Shown here in pieces: positions 16,795-25,761 of a DNA stretch of 64,000 bases; position 1 is the first letter of the stretch; each line of letters opens with the position of its first letter. The translations under genes were made by a program, and so were the position numbers. This DNA is from Chitinophaga oryzae (GTDB lineage: Bacteria > Bacteroidota > Bacteroidia > Chitinophagales > Chitinophagaceae), in contig NZ_CP051204.2 in the NCBI RefSeq assembly GCF_012516375.2, positions 7,859,501 through 7,923,500 of the forward strand, in the 5' to 3' direction. The notes under the pieces were generated by a model. The model was given only the letters and a program-made list of their open reading frames with translations, had not been told where the DNA came from and did not search any database.

Positions 16795-17690
16795 AAAGGA
16801 GAGATTTTTTAAGGCAGTCGGGCCTGGCATCCGGCATGTTGTTATTACCCGCCTTTGTGCAGGCAGCCGTGGCCAAAGCGCCTGTAGCCGCCGCCGGGCG
16901 CAGGGTGGTATTTATCCGCCTGCAGGGCGGCAACGACGGGCTGAACACCGTGATTCCCTATGGACAGCCGCACTATTACCAGCAGCGGCCCATGCTGGCC
17001 GTCCAGGCAGAAGAAGTACTGCCGGCAGCCGATGGCTGGGGCTTTCATCCGGCGCTGAAGGAGCTGATGCCCCTGTACGAACGGCGGCAGCTGCTCGTAT
17101 TGCAGCAGGTTGGTTATCCCGACACCGACCCTTCCCATTATCATTCCGGGCAGATCTGGCGCACCGGTTGCTGCCAGGGGCTGGAAGCCAATCACTGGTT
17201 ACCTGCCGGCGTGCCTGTGACGGATTACGGGGAACAGGATTTTGATGTTTCCCTGGAAGATGTCACCCGCAGGATCATGCAGGGAGATGCCACCCGTGTT
17301 TATCATGTGGCGCTGGACGGCTTCGACACGCATCAGTTCCAGCGGGTGCAGCATGACGGCTTGCTGGGGGTTTATGCCCGGGGCGTAAGCCGGTTTATGC
17401 AGGCACTGGAGCGGGGCGGGCAACTGGACGATACGCTGGTGGTCACCTGGTCGGAGTTTGGCCGCAGTATAGGCGAAAATGTGCGCCGGGGCACCGATCA
17501 TGGCGAAGGCGGCCAGGTGTATATTTTCGGCAGCCGGCTGAAGCAGTGGGGAATTGAGCCCTGCAGGCTGACGGGAGGGCATTTGCCGGTACAGACCGAT
17601 TTCCGCAGCCTCTACGCCACTATTGCCGGCCGCTGGCTGGAAACCGGCAGCAGGCTGAATGACCGCTTTCCCGCCATGGGATGGCTGTAA
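16791..17690 (+). CDS. DUF1501 protein, short form, Tat signal
   Basis: A 299-residue protein with a twin-arginine signal (KRRDFLRQSG followed by a hydrophobic stretch to about residue 28). Family marks are RLQGGNDGLNTV near 43, DGFDTH, TWSEFGRSIGEN and GTDHGEGG. DUF1501 proteins are usually about 400 residues and encoded with a DUF1800 partner; here the middle is shortened and no DUF1800 gene is present. It overlaps the transporter stop by 4 nt, so it is translationally coupled to the sugar cluster. The biochemical role of the family is not established. Confidence 0.82.
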   Translation: MKRRDFLRQSGLASGMLLLPAFVQAAVAKAPVAAAGRRVVFIRLQGGNDGLNTVIPYGQPHYYQQRPMLAVQAEEVLPAADGWGFHPALKELMPLYERRQLLVLQQVGYPDTDPSHYHSGQIWRTGCCQGLEANHWLPAGVPVTDYGEQDFDVSLEDVTRRIMQGDATRVYHVALDGFDTHQFQRVQHDGLLGVYARGVSRFMQALERGGQLDDTLVVTWSEFGRSIGENVRRGTDHGEGGQVYIFGSRLKQWGIEPCRLTGGHLPVQTDFRSLYATIAGRWLETGSRLNDRFPAMGWL

Positions 17691-17754
17691 GAGGAGTGGC
17701 TGGGGCCTTTCTCCCGGATTCTGTTCACAAATTTTTTTAATTCATAGAAAATAA

Positions 17755-17762
17755 TACCTTTG
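17755..17762 (+). promoter_or_regulatory. Bacteroidota-type -7 box before the tRNA-Leu gene
   Basis: TACCTTTG fits TAnnTTTG well. A transcript from it would begin inside the hairpin at 17762-17790, about 95 nt before the tRNA. It could be the tRNA promoter, in which case the hairpin would sit at the 5' end of the transcript, or a chance match at the edge of the upstream operon's terminator. Confidence 0.35.
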
Positions 17763-17801
17763 CAGTCCTTTTTGAGTAAGAAAGGACTGCTTTTTTTTTT
17801 A
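17762..17801 (+). terminator. Rho-independent terminator of the sugar cluster
   Basis: A 10-bp stem GCAGTCCTTT/AAAGGACTGC with a 9-nt loop (17762-17790) is followed by a run of about eleven T. It lies 71 nt after the DUF1501 stop. Confidence 0.75.
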
Positions 17802-17860
17802 TTTTCACGCGGCTCTCGGGGCTGACGGCTGAAAAGCAAAAGTTCTTATTTTTATCAGTT

Positions 17861-17942
17861 CCGGGTGTGGTGAAATTGGTAGACATGCCAGACTTAGGAT
17901 CTGGTGCCGCAAGGCATGGGGGTTCGAGTCCCTCCACCCGGA
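17861..17942 (+). tRNA. tRNA-Leu (anticodon UAG)
   Basis: An 82-nt cloverleaf of the long-variable-arm class. The acceptor stem CCGGGTG pairs with CACCCGG (17935-17941), with discriminator A17942. The D-arm has GAAATTGGTAGAC, the anticodon stem is CCAGA/TCTGG (17888-17892 with 17900-17904) around loop CTTAGGA with anticodon TAG at 17895-17897, a variable arm GCCGCAAGGC follows, and the T-loop is GGTTCGAGTCC. The 3' CCA is not encoded. It reads CUA and other CUN leucine codons. Confidence 0.95.
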
Positions 17943-18168
17943 CACTTACATTAAGTGGCAATGTGTCAATATGGCAACGTGATAATGCTATGCTTTCCTT
18001 CACTTTCATTGTCACTGCGTTCCTATCTGACGCGCTCTCACCTAATCAATTGTCTTTTATTATTTTTTAGTTTCCTGCCATTCCTGCTTGCCGTTTGTGA
18101 CTTCATGGCAGAAAATCAAACAAGGAATCATTATTGCTTCTTAAAGAACATTTTTATACAATTCAATT

Positions 18169-19548
18169 ATGGCAACCGTTACCAGAGAAAACATTGGTTT
18201 ATTGAACGATAAGATCACTGTGAAAGTGAGCCAGGAAGATTACCTTCCTAATTTTGACAAAGCAGTAAAACAATTCAGCAAGAATGCAAACATCCCGGGC
18301 TTCCGTAAAGGAATGGTGCCTGCCGGTATGGTTAAGAAGATGCACGGTCCGGCCATTTTCGGCGACGAAGTGCTGAAAACCGTGGAAAAAGAGCTGATGG
18401 GTTATGTACAGGCAGAAAAACTGGAGATCTTCGGTCAGCCGCTCTCTCTGGAAAAAACCGCTAAAAACCTCGATTTTGCTAATCCGGAAGAATATGCTTT
18501 CGAGTTTGAAGTAGGCCTGAAACCAACTTTTGAGGTAACTCCGCTCGAGAACAACAAAACCACCCTTACCCGTTACAAAGTAACTGTAACCGACGAGATG
18601 GTAAACGACGAATTACAGCGTTTACAGCTGAAAGGCGGCAAACCTTCTGAAGCAGAAGCCGTTTCCACCGAAGACGACATCATCAACGTTACTTTTGAGG
18701 AAGCAGATGCCAAAGGCAACGTAGTAGAAGGTGGTATCAACAAAGAAAACAGCCTGCTGGTAAAATACTTCACTGACGCTGTTCAGGCTGAGCTGAAAGG
18801 CAAAAAAATCAACGACAGCATTGTTATTGAACTGGGCAAATCTTTCGATGAACAACGTTTGGGCTGGATCCTGAAAGATCTGGGCTTTGAAACCGGCGAT
18901 AAAGAAGCCGCTAAAAAGCACTTCAAACTGACTATCACCAAGATCACCCTGATCGAAAAAAGAGAATTGAACGAAGAGTTCTTCAAAGAAGTTTATCCTG
19001 CTGACAGCATCACCACTGAAGAGGCTTTCCGCGCTAAACTGAAAGAAGAAATCGCGAAATACTGGGATTCAGAAAGCCGCAACCATATGCACAACGACCT
19101 GTTTGAAGTGCTGGTTCACGAAACGCCGATCGAATTACCAAAGGATTTCCTGAAACGCTGGCTGCAGGTAGGTGGTGAAAAACCTAAAACCGCAGAAGAA
19201 GCTGAAAAAGAATTCCCGGGTTTCGACCATCAACTGCGCTGGACGCTGATCAGCGATAAACTGGTCCGTGACAATAAACTGGAAGTTTCTTTCGAAGACC
19301 TGAGAGAGAACGCCAAACAAAAAGTACTGGGCTACTACGGCGGTGCTGCCGCTGATGGAGCTGAATGGCTGGACAGCTACCTGGACCGCCTGCTGCAGGA
19401 CGAAAAATTTGTTGACCAGACTTACCGCGAAATGATCACCGCCAAGTTGTTTGACTGGGCTGAGACCAAGGTGAACGTGAAAGAAGAGGAAATCAAAGCA
19501 GAAGAATTTGTTAATTTACCTCATAAACATCACCATCATGAACATTAA
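18169..19548 (+). CDS. tig: Trigger factor, ribosome-bound chaperone and prolyl isomerase
   Basis: A 459-residue trigger factor that binds the ribosome exit tunnel and shields nascent chains. The ribosome-docking signature GFRKGMVP is at 44-51, a divergent FKBP-like domain covers about 150-245, and a long helical C-terminal domain follows. The protein ends in a histidine-rich tail (HKHHHHEH), which might bind metal. First gene of a tig-clpP-clpX row, the usual bacterial arrangement linking nascent-chain folding to proteolysis. clpP starts inside its last codons. Confidence 0.93.
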   Translation: MATVTRENIGLLNDKITVKVSQEDYLPNFDKAVKQFSKNANIPGFRKGMVPAGMVKKMHGPAIFGDEVLKTVEKELMGYVQAEKLEIFGQPLSLEKTAKNLDFANPEEYAFEFEVGLKPTFEVTPLENNKTTLTRYKVTVTDEMVNDELQRLQLKGGKPSEAEAVSTEDDIINVTFEEADAKGNVVEGGINKENSLLVKYFTDAVQAELKGKKINDSIVIELGKSFDEQRLGWILKDLGFETGDKEAAKKHFKLTITKITLIEKRELNEEFFKEVYPADSITTEEAFRAKLKEEIAKYWDSESRNHMHNDLFEVLVHETPIELPKDFLKRWLQVGGEKPKTAEEAEKEFPGFDHQLRWTLISDKLVRDNKLEVSFEDLRENAKQKVLGYYGGAAADGAEWLDSYLDRLLQDEKFVDQTYREMITAKLFDWAETKVNVKEEEIKAEEFVNLPHKHHHHEH

Positions 19549-20242
19549 TAACGACGAATTCAGAAGATATGCCATTAAACACCGCGGAATCAGCAGCCTG
19601 GTAGTAGACAGCTATGCCAAGAGCCACTCTATCAACAGCCTGACTCCCTACATCCTGGAAGAACGCCAGATGAATATGACGCAGATGGACGTATTCTCCA
19701 GGCTGATGGCTGATCGTATCATTTTCCTCGGCGACCCGGTAAATGACTATGTGGCGAACGTGATCACCGCACAGCTACTGTTCCTGGAGTCTTCCGACCG
19801 CAACCGTGATATTCAGATGTACATCAATAGCCCCGGTGGCAGCGTATACGCAGGCCTGGGCATTTATGACACCATGCAGATCATTTCTCCTGACGTAGCC
19901 ACTATCTGTACCGGTATGGCCGCCTCTTTCGGCGCTGTACTGCTGGTAGCCGGCTCCAAAGGCAAACGTACTGCCCTGAAACACGCCCGCGTAATGATCC
20001 ACCAGCCTCACGGCGGCGCTGAAGGTCAGACTTCTGATATCGAAATCACTGCCCGTGAGTTCGTTAAGCTGAAAAAAGAGCTGAACGAAATCATTGCCGG
20101 TCACTGCGGTCAACCCGTGAAAAAAGTGGAAAAAGACTCTGACCGTGACTACTGGATGACCGCCGACGAAGCCAAAGAATATGGCATCATCGACGACGTT
20201 CTTCAGAAAAATCCGAAAAAACAACTGGATACTCCCCAGTAA
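19538..20242 (+). CDS. clpP: ATP-dependent Clp protease proteolytic subunit
   Basis: A 234-residue ClpP, the barrel-forming serine protease that works with ClpX. The catalytic triad is S130 in GMAASFGA, H155 in MIHQPHGG and D204 in SDRDYWM. The ATG at 19538 is preferred: it overlaps the end of tig by 11 nt and gives a normal family length, whereas the longer frame begins at 19508 inside tig. The overlap implies coupled translation with trigger factor. Confidence 0.95.
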   Translation: MNINNDEFRRYAIKHRGISSLVVDSYAKSHSINSLTPYILEERQMNMTQMDVFSRLMADRIIFLGDPVNDYVANVITAQLLFLESSDRNRDIQMYINSPGGSVYAGLGIYDTMQIISPDVATICTGMAASFGAVLLVAGSKGKRTALKHARVMIHQPHGGAEGQTSDIEITAREFVKLKKELNEIIAGHCGQPVKKVEKDSDRDYWMTADEAKEYGIIDDVLQKNPKKQLDTPQ

Positions 20243-20378
20243 TCCGGTAACCGGGCGTCAAGAAACAACAGATATAGCATAAATAGTAATTGTTAAATCC
20301 TGAGAATGCTTGATTTATCCCGTAACAACGACAATATCCGGACTGATCAGGAACATCCTGGCCGGTTAAGATAACTTT

Positions 20379-20412
20379 AACAGTCCCGCCTCAGGCGGGG
20401 CTGTTTTATTTT
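20379..20412 (+). terminator. Rho-independent terminator after clpP
   Basis: The hairpin AACAG-CCCGCC/GGCGGG-CTGTT (20379-20405) is followed by a T-rich tract TTTTATTTT. It lies about 140 nt after clpP and before the clpX promoter box, so clpX is likely transcribed separately as well. Confidence 0.6.
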
Positions 20413-20434
20413 CCGCCCGCCCGGATTTTTAGTG

Positions 20435-20442
20435 TAAATTTG
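20435..20442 (+). promoter_or_regulatory. Candidate clpX promoter, -7 box
   Basis: TAAATTTG fits the TAnnTTTG consensus and sits 58 nt before the clpX ATG, just downstream of the clpP terminator. No clear -33 TTG element is seen. Confidence 0.4.
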
Positions 20443-20500
20443 TAACCCTGTAACGAGATTGCAGGACTTGAGATTCGTCGAAAAATAATTTATTCTGAAA

Positions 20501-21742
20501 ATGAAAGAATCGAAAATTCGTTGTTCTTTCTGCAGCCGCTCCAAAGATGATGTGCAGATACTGATTGCGGGCGCAGAAGGACATATCTGTGAAAACTGTG
20601 TGGCCAACGCGCAGGAGATCATTGACGCGGAGCTTTTCACTCCCGGCAAAAAATCTGCACCCACCACTGCCAGCGCTATGCCCAAAGTAGCCAAGCCCAT
20701 GGACATGAAGAAGTTCCTGGATGAATACGTGATCGGGCAGGACGATGCCAAAAAAATACTGGCCGTAGCGGTATACAACCACTACAAAAGGCTCAACCAG
20801 CAAATAGGAGACGATGAAGTGGAAATTGAAAAATCCAATATCATCATGGTCGGTGAAACCGGTACCGGTAAAACCCTGCTGGCCAAATCCATCGCCAAAC
20901 AGCTCAACGTACCCTTCACCATCGTAGACGCCACTGTATTCACAGAAGCCGGCTACGTAGGGGAAGACGTGGAAAGTATCCTCAGCCGCCTGCTGCAGGT
21001 ATGCAACTACGACGTGGAAGCTGCGGAACGCGGCATCGTATACATCGATGAAATCGATAAAATCGCCCGTAAAAACGATAACCCTTCCATCACCCGTGAT
21101 GTAAGCGGCGAAGGCGTGCAACAGGGCTTGCTCAAACTGCTGGAAGGCGCCGAAGTACTGGTTCCCCCACAGGGCGGCCGTAAACACCCCGAACAGAAAC
21201 TGATCAAGCTGAACACCAGCAACATCCTGTTCATCTGCGGCGGCGCTTTTGACGGTATAGACCGTATCATCAGCAGAAGAGTACAGACCCATTCCATCGG
21301 CTTCACTGTCAACAAAGACAAAGAAGAAGAGAACAGGAAACAGATCCTCCGGTATGTGAATTCCCAGGACCTGAAATCCTTCGGCCTGATCCCGGAATTA
21401 CTGGGACGTCTGCCGGTAGTGACCTATCTCAACTCGCTGGACCGAGACACCCTGAAAGCGATCCTCACCGAGCCGAAGAACGCACTGATCAAACAATACA
21501 AGAAACTGTTCTCTATCGAAAACATCGACCTCCAGGTGGAAGCCGAAGCGATCGAATACATCGTGGACAAAGCTATGGAATACAAACTGGGTGCCCGCGG
21601 CCTCCGGTCTATCTGCGAAGTGGTGCTGAGCGATGCCATGTATGAACTGCCATCCGCCAACGAAACCACTTTTGCGCTGACGAAAGAGTACGCCCAGGCT
21701 AAACTGGAACAGTCTACCTTATCGAAGCTCAAAGTAGCGTAG
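20501..21742 (+). CDS. clpX: ClpX, ATP-dependent unfoldase subunit of Clp protease
   Basis: A 413-residue AAA+ unfoldase that feeds substrates to ClpP. The N-terminal zinc domain uses C8, C11, C30 and C33. Walker A is GETGTGKT at 118-125, Walker B is VYIDEIDKIAR, and the sensor region ELLGRLPVV and the C-terminal small domain are present. It follows clpP but has its own promoter box after a terminator. Its stop lies 2 nt before a palindromic AATTACG element. Confidence 0.96.
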   Translation: MKESKIRCSFCSRSKDDVQILIAGAEGHICENCVANAQEIIDAELFTPGKKSAPTTASAMPKVAKPMDMKKFLDEYVIGQDDAKKILAVAVYNHYKRLNQQIGDDEVEIEKSNIIMVGETGTGKTLLAKSIAKQLNVPFTIVDATVFTEAGYVGEDVESILSRLLQVCNYDVEAAERGIVYIDEIDKIARKNDNPSITRDVSGEGVQQGLLKLLEGAEVLVPPQGGRKHPEQKLIKLNTSNILFICGGAFDGIDRIISRRVQTHSIGFTVNKDKEEENRKQILRYVNSQDLKSFGLIPELLGRLPVVTYLNSLDRDTLKAILTEPKNALIKQYKKLFSIENIDLQVEAEAIEYIVDKAMEYKLGARGLRSICEVVLSDAMYELPSANETTFALTKEYAQAKLEQSTLSKLKVA

Positions 21743-21743
21743 C

Positions 21744-21876
21744 CAATTACGAATTACAAATTACGAATTACGAATTAAAGGCTGCCTTTTGGAAAGGTTA
21801 CTTAATAGCCGCCCGATAAAACTACCCTTCATTCGTAATTCGTAATTCGTAATTCGTAATTTGTAATTCGTAATTG
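21744..21876. repeat. Palindromic element, AATTACG family, copy 1
   Basis: Perfect inverted arms of 34 bp (21744-21777 with 21843-21876) consist of the 7-mer AATTACG repeated with slight variation. The centre (21778-21842) includes a 24-bp string at 21780-21803 that is found again, inverted, at 26919-26942 in copy 2. It lies between two genes on the same strand (clpX and the 21908 gene) and begins 2 nt after the clpX stop. Confidence 0.85.
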
Positions 21877-21907
21877 TCTTTGTAATTAACCTTTAAAACC
21901 CACTATT

Positions 21908-22222
21908 ATGCAGGAACTTATTCAGCAATTACAGGCCAAAGCCGGCCTCACCCCTGAACAGGCCGCCCAGTCGATTGAAGTGATCAAAGAATATGTGAAA
22001 GGCAAACTTCCTCCCTTTATTGCGGGTACTGTAGATACCTGGTTTGCCAATATGTCCGACAAACCCGGCGAAAAGAAAGAAGGCTTCATGGACAAAGCCA
22101 ATGACTTCCTCGACGATGTAAAAGACAAAGCAGAAGACTGGAAAGATAAAGCGGAAGACTGGGCGGAAGACGCCAAAGAAAAAATCTCCGACCTCTTCAA
22201 CAAGGAGAAAAAACAGGCATAA
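21908..22222 (+). CDS. Small helical acidic/basic repeat protein, unknown function
   Basis: A 104-residue protein not assigned to a named family. Residues 1-45 form a compact helical segment (LTPEQAAQSIEVIKEYVKGKLPP). Residues 60-104 are a highly charged amphipathic helix with the 7-residue unit KDKAEDW repeated about three times, resembling apolipoprotein- or LEA-like helices. No signal peptide or membrane helix is seen. It lies between the AATTACG element and a perfect palindrome terminator, so it is probably its own transcription unit. Membrane-surface or stress association is a guess from composition. Confidence 0.7.
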   Translation: MQELIQQLQAKAGLTPEQAAQSIEVIKEYVKGKLPPFIAGTVDTWFANMSDKPGEKKEGFMDKANDFLDDVKDKAEDWKDKAEDWAEDAKEKISDLFNKEKKQA

Positions 22223-22241
22223 CCAGCCACCCGAAAATATT

Positions 22242-22284
22242 AAACGGAAAGCCCCGTTGACGCGGTCAACGGGGCTTTCCGTTT
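22242..22284. terminator. Perfect palindrome, bidirectional terminator
   Basis: A perfect 20-bp stem (22242-22261 with 22265-22284) with a 3-nt loop lies between the convergent genes ending at 22222 and 22294. The right arm ends in TTT and the left begins with AAA, so it can stop transcription on both strands. Confidence 0.8.
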
Positions 22285-22293
22285 ACACGGGCC

Positions 22294-23169
22294 TTACAGG
22301 CTTTTCAGGTACAGAAACAACGCCTGCAGCTCTTCATCAGAGTACTGCGCCGTCATACTCCAGGGCATCTCATCGTTTTTAAGCTTCAGCCCTTCGGGCG
22401 TATTCCCCGTACGCAACGTGGCAATAAACTCCTGCGCGGTCCACCTGCCCACGTTTCCCTTAGAGGTGATATCAGCCACCTTTTTGCCACCGGGAACAGG
22501 ACTGTCGCCACCAGTGAAGCGGGGATTATGACATCCCGAGCAGGACACCGACAGGTATTCACCGTAGGCTCTCGTTACAGAAACCGCCACCGTAGCGGGT
22601 TGCTGATAAGCATGATCTATCTTTTCTGCAGGGAAAAGCGGCAGCTTTCCCAATACTGTCAGCACTTTACCGAGCGGACCGGTCGTCGTAGGCGGCAGGC
22701 TCCTGTTGACCGGCGGTTGTGCTTTACAGAAAGCAATCAGCGCAGCCATATCTTTGTCGGACAGCTTCGCATACTCATAGGAAGGCATCAGTTTGAGGCT
22801 TTTATTGTCAGCGCCAATGCCATGTCGCATGGCCCGCAGCCAGTCCTGGTCCGTGTAGCCCGCCGGACGGCCGCCCTGCCCGCCCGTGAGATTGGCGCCC
22901 ACTAAACGGCCTACGGCCGGATCATCAAAGAATACTTTACCGCCCAGGTCCGCACCGTGACAGTCACTGCAACCTTTAATAGCAAAAAGATGGGCGCCCG
23001 CGGCGATAGTGGCCGAATCATGCGGGATGTCTATGGGGCGCACCGTTACCGCATAACGCTTGTCGGCATGTGTGCCGTACAGATAAAAGAAAATACCGGA
23101 AACAAGGAGCAACAATGTTGCGAGGCCCAGCAATACAATGCCGGTCCACTTCAGGACTTTGGGGAACAT
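22294..23169 (-). CDS. Membrane-anchored dihaem cytochrome c
   Basis: A 291-residue c-type cytochrome. One N-terminal transmembrane helix (about 9-31) anchors it with the haem domains outside. Two CxxCH haem sites are visible, CSDCH near 68-72 and CSGCH near 212-216, each with a later Met that could be the axial ligand (LKLMPSYEY and NDEMPWSM). This two-domain arrangement matches periplasmic electron carriers or subunits of alcohol and sugar dehydrogenases. No dehydrogenase subunit is adjacent, so the partner is unknown. Confidence 0.87.
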   Translation of the reverse strand: MFPKVLKWTGIVLLGLATLLLLVSGIFFYLYGTHADKRYAVTVRPIDIPHDSATIAAGAHLFAIKGCSDCHGADLGGKVFFDDPAVGRLVGANLTGGQGGRPAGYTDQDWLRAMRHGIGADNKSLKLMPSYEYAKLSDKDMAALIAFCKAQPPVNRSLPPTTTGPLGKVLTVLGKLPLFPAEKIDHAYQQPATVAVSVTRAYGEYLSVSCSGCHNPRFTGGDSPVPGGKKVADITSKGNVGRWTAQEFIATLRTGNTPEGLKLKNDEMPWSMTAQYSDEELQALFLYLKSL

Positions 23170-23609
23170 GATGGTTACAATTGTTGGTTTAGGAATCAGG
23201 CGGTAAAATTAAAACGGGGAAATTTGCCGGATATCAGTAGTACTACTCATTTTTGGGGTAAAGATGCTTTTAACGTAGGAAAGCATAACGTGGATTACAG
23301 GTCGTAATGCTATTAGTAAGATGAAGATAAGGGCTTTTCCGGTATAAGAAAGCACCCGTTTTAAAGGGTGCTTTCCTGTGCGTAAAAGTGTTTCAAATCT
23401 TTCTTTGATTTTGTGTTAAGGTTGATAAACGGTAAAGAGTGATGAATTAACCCAAATTTAACGTTCCTTTTGCAATATTAAATAACACTAAAGGGGTAAT
23501 ATTTCATTTTATTGTCAAAAAAGATAAATGGTTTGCCCTTTATCTTTTTTTAAATTAAAAAAATTCGCTTATCCCAATCCTATCAAAATCAATAAATAAT
23601 TCGCTGTAG
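23170..23609. other. Non-coding gap of 440 nt between cytochrome c and acyl-CoA dehydrogenase
   Basis: No convincing coding frame is seen. It holds a 10-bp hairpin GAAAGCACCC/GGGTGCTTTC (23348-23375), the palindrome AGTAGTACTACT near 23237, and the terminator-like hairpin listed separately at 23517-23550. The left part must hold the minus-strand promoter of the cytochrome gene, for which I find no clear box. Confidence 0.5.
23517..23550 (-). terminator. Terminator of the acyl-CoA dehydrogenase gene
   Basis: Arms AAAAAAGATAAA and TTTATCTTTTTT pair perfectly (23517-23528 with 23539-23550) around a 10-nt loop. Read on the minus strand it follows the gene ending at 23610 and finishes in a run of six T. 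Confidence 0.65.
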
Positions 23610-24749
23610 TTATCTTAATGCCTCTCTGGCGATGACAATCTTCTGTATTTCGGACGTGCCCTCTCCGATGGTGCATAATTTTGCATCACGATAAAATTTC
23701 TCGACGGGGAAGTCTTTCGTATAGCCATAACCACCAAAAATCTGCACGGCGTCGTTCGCCACCCTTACGGCGACTTCGGATGCGTAATATTTAGCCATGG
23801 CGGCTTCCTTGGTCATTTTCACGCCGCGGTTTTTCATGTCTGCGGCCTGCAAAGTCAGCAGCGTAGCGGCTTCTATCTCGGTGGCCATATCCGCCAGCTT
23901 AAAAGAAACGCCCTGGAACGAAGCGATAGGCTGGTCGAACTGGTGCCTTTCCTTCGCATATTTCACTGCGGCGTCCCGTGCGCCCATGGCGATGCCCAGC
24001 GACAGCGCCGCAATAGAGATACGACCGCCGTCCAGCACTTTCATGGACTGAATGAACCCGTCTCCTTCCGCGCCCAGCATGTTTTCCGCCGGAATACGGC
24101 AATTGTCAAAAATCATTTCTGCAGTTTCAGAAGCGCGCATGCCCAGCTTATTTTCTTTTTTGCCGCCACTGAAGCCCGGTGTGCCTTTCTCCACCACAAA
24201 GGCGGTCATACCGTGACTGTCCCGTACATCGCCGGTGCGGGCTATCACTACGGCCACATCGCAGCTTTTGCCGTGTGTGATCCAGCACTTGGTGCCATTG
24301 AGCACCCAGTGGTCGCCGTCTTTTTTCGCTACGCATTTCATGTTCATGGCGTCGGAACCGGTGTTGGGCTCTGTAAGGCCCCATGCGCCGATCCACTCAG
24401 CAGTAGCGAGTTTGGGCAGGTATTTCTTTTTCTGCTCTTCATTACCAAACTGGAGGATATGACCTGTGCACAGCGAATTGTGCGCCGCCACACTCAGGCC
24501 GATAGCGCCGCAGAAGCGGGCGATCTCGCTGACAACGGTCACATATTCCAGGTATCCCATACCGCTGCCGCCATATTCCTGTGGTACCAGTACTCCCATT
24601 AATCCCAGCCCGCCCAGTTGTTTGAACAACGTTACAGGAAATTCCTGTGCTTCGTCCCACTCCAACACGTGCGGTACAATATGTGTTTTTCCGAAATCCC
24701 GGATCATTTGCGCGATCTGTTGCTGCATATCCGTTGGCTCAAAATTCAT
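23610..24749 (-). CDS. Acyl-CoA dehydrogenase (short-chain type)
   Basis: A 379-residue flavoprotein that introduces a trans-2 double bond into acyl-CoA in beta-oxidation or branched-chain amino acid breakdown. The N-terminal helical domain, the flavin-binding middle ([19 protein letters not shown]) and the C-terminal helical domain are all present. The expected catalytic base is E363 in GEGTSEIQ, as in short-chain and butyryl-CoA dehydrogenases. It lies 11 nt downstream of the HhH protein gene, so the two may be cotranscribed, though they share no obvious function. Confidence 0.93.
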   Translation of the reverse strand: MNFEPTDMQQQIAQMIRDFGKTHIVPHVLEWDEAQEFPVTLFKQLGGLGLMGVLVPQEYGGSGMGYLEYVTVVSEIARFCGAIGLSVAAHNSLCTGHILQFGNEEQKKKYLPKLATAEWIGAWGLTEPNTGSDAMNMKCVAKKDGDHWVLNGTKCWITHGKSCDVAVVIARTGDVRDSHGMTAFVVEKGTPGFSGGKKENKLGMRASETAEMIFDNCRIPAENMLGAEGDGFIQSMKVLDGGRISIAALSLGIAMGARDAAVKYAKERHQFDQPIASFQGVSFKLADMATEIEAATLLTLQAADMKNRGVKMTKEAAMAKYYASEVAVRVANDAVQIFGGYGYTKDFPVEKFYRDAKLCTIGEGTSEIQKIVIAREALR

Positions 24750-24760
24750 AACGTGCGGGT

Positions 24761-25690
24761 TTAAAAAGTGATTACAATGTAATGTTCAATTTTACGATAA
24801 ATAACGTCATCCACCAACGGCAGCTGCCGCAGCTCTTCAACACGCCTGAAACCCCCGTGGGCACTGCGGTACTGTACGATCAGACGGGCCAGTTTATAGC
24901 GTATGTATGGATGTGCAGCCAAAGATTTTTCATCTGTGAGGTTGAGGTCTATTTTTTTTAGAGATCTATTACCGATCTGTAAGAAAGGTTGAATTTTTTT
25001 AAAGGTGCTATCCGGCAAACCATAACATTCGCCTACCTGGCTGATGTCGTAGAACCCGCCCAGCTTCTCCCGGAAGGCGACGATACGCCTCGCAAATCCC
25101 GGCCCTATGCCCGGCAACGACTGCCATTCGGCCGTATCGGCGGCGTTCACATCGATCGCCCGGGGCGGCGGCTTACGGTGATACTCCCTGTAATGATACG
25201 CCGTATCCCTGCGTTCCGCCTGCCGGGTACTGTCCCGGCAGGCGACAGCACGCGTGATCCGCACATAGGGCTGCAGCTGCCGGCACAACGCGGGCGCCAG
25301 TCCGTATATCCGTGCCAGGTCGGCCGCCGTACGGAACCGCCCGCCCTTCTGCCGGTAACGATCGATGGTGGCGGCTGTCCGCGGGCTGACGCCCAGCCGC
25401 TGCCAGTCCTCCGCCGGCAGCGTATTCGGATCGAAATAAAACAAAGCGCGGGGCACAACGGCAGCGGCTACACTGTCGTCCGCGGGCGCACGTTGTGCTT
25501 CGGCAGCTGCGGCGTCCAGCGAACGCAGGGCCGCCGCGCAACCGGTGGTATCCGGCAGCGTTACGGGATACAAATAAAACCAAAGGTCGGGCGCCCGATG
25601 GGTCAGCCATACCAGCAGCAGCAACAGGATGATCCCTGCCTGTTCCTTACGGGAAAAGCGGAATAATTCTTTCAGGGGAGTTTTGTGCAT
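24761..25690 (-). CDS. Helix-hairpin-helix protein, ComEA-like, membrane-anchored
   Basis: A 309-residue protein with an N-terminal transmembrane helix (about 17-34) and three helix-hairpin-helix units: one near 95-135 ([15 protein letters not shown]), one near 185-225 ([18 protein letters not shown]) and one near 240-285. The second resembles ComEA, the DNA receptor of competence systems; HhH units bind the DNA backbone without sequence choice. The segment between the membrane helix and the first unit is rich in Ala and Asp. A role in DNA uptake or envelope-associated DNA binding is inferred. Confidence 0.8.
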   Translation of the reverse strand: MHKTPLKELFRFSRKEQAGIILLLLLVWLTHRAPDLWFYLYPVTLPDTTGCAAALRSLDAAAAEAQRAPADDSVAAAVVPRALFYFDPNTLPAEDWQRLGVSPRTAATIDRYRQKGGRFRTAADLARIYGLAPALCRQLQPYVRITRAVACRDSTRQAERRDTAYHYREYHRKPPPRAIDVNAADTAEWQSLPGIGPGFARRIVAFREKLGGFYDISQVGECYGLPDSTFKKIQPFLQIGNRSLKKIDLNLTDEKSLAAHPYIRYKLARLIVQYRSAHGGFRRVEELRQLPLVDDVIYRKIEHYIVITF

Positions 25691-25761
25691 ATTTGGGGTT
25701 ATCGCTTGTCCCCAAGTTAATGCACTGTTGCCAGGAAAATGTTAACAGGAAGTAAACGCCG

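Noticed and set aside
21744..21876. CRISPR-like short repeats (AATTACG tracts)
   Set aside because: Units are 7 nt and tandem without spacers, arranged as two inverted arms; no cas gene is near.
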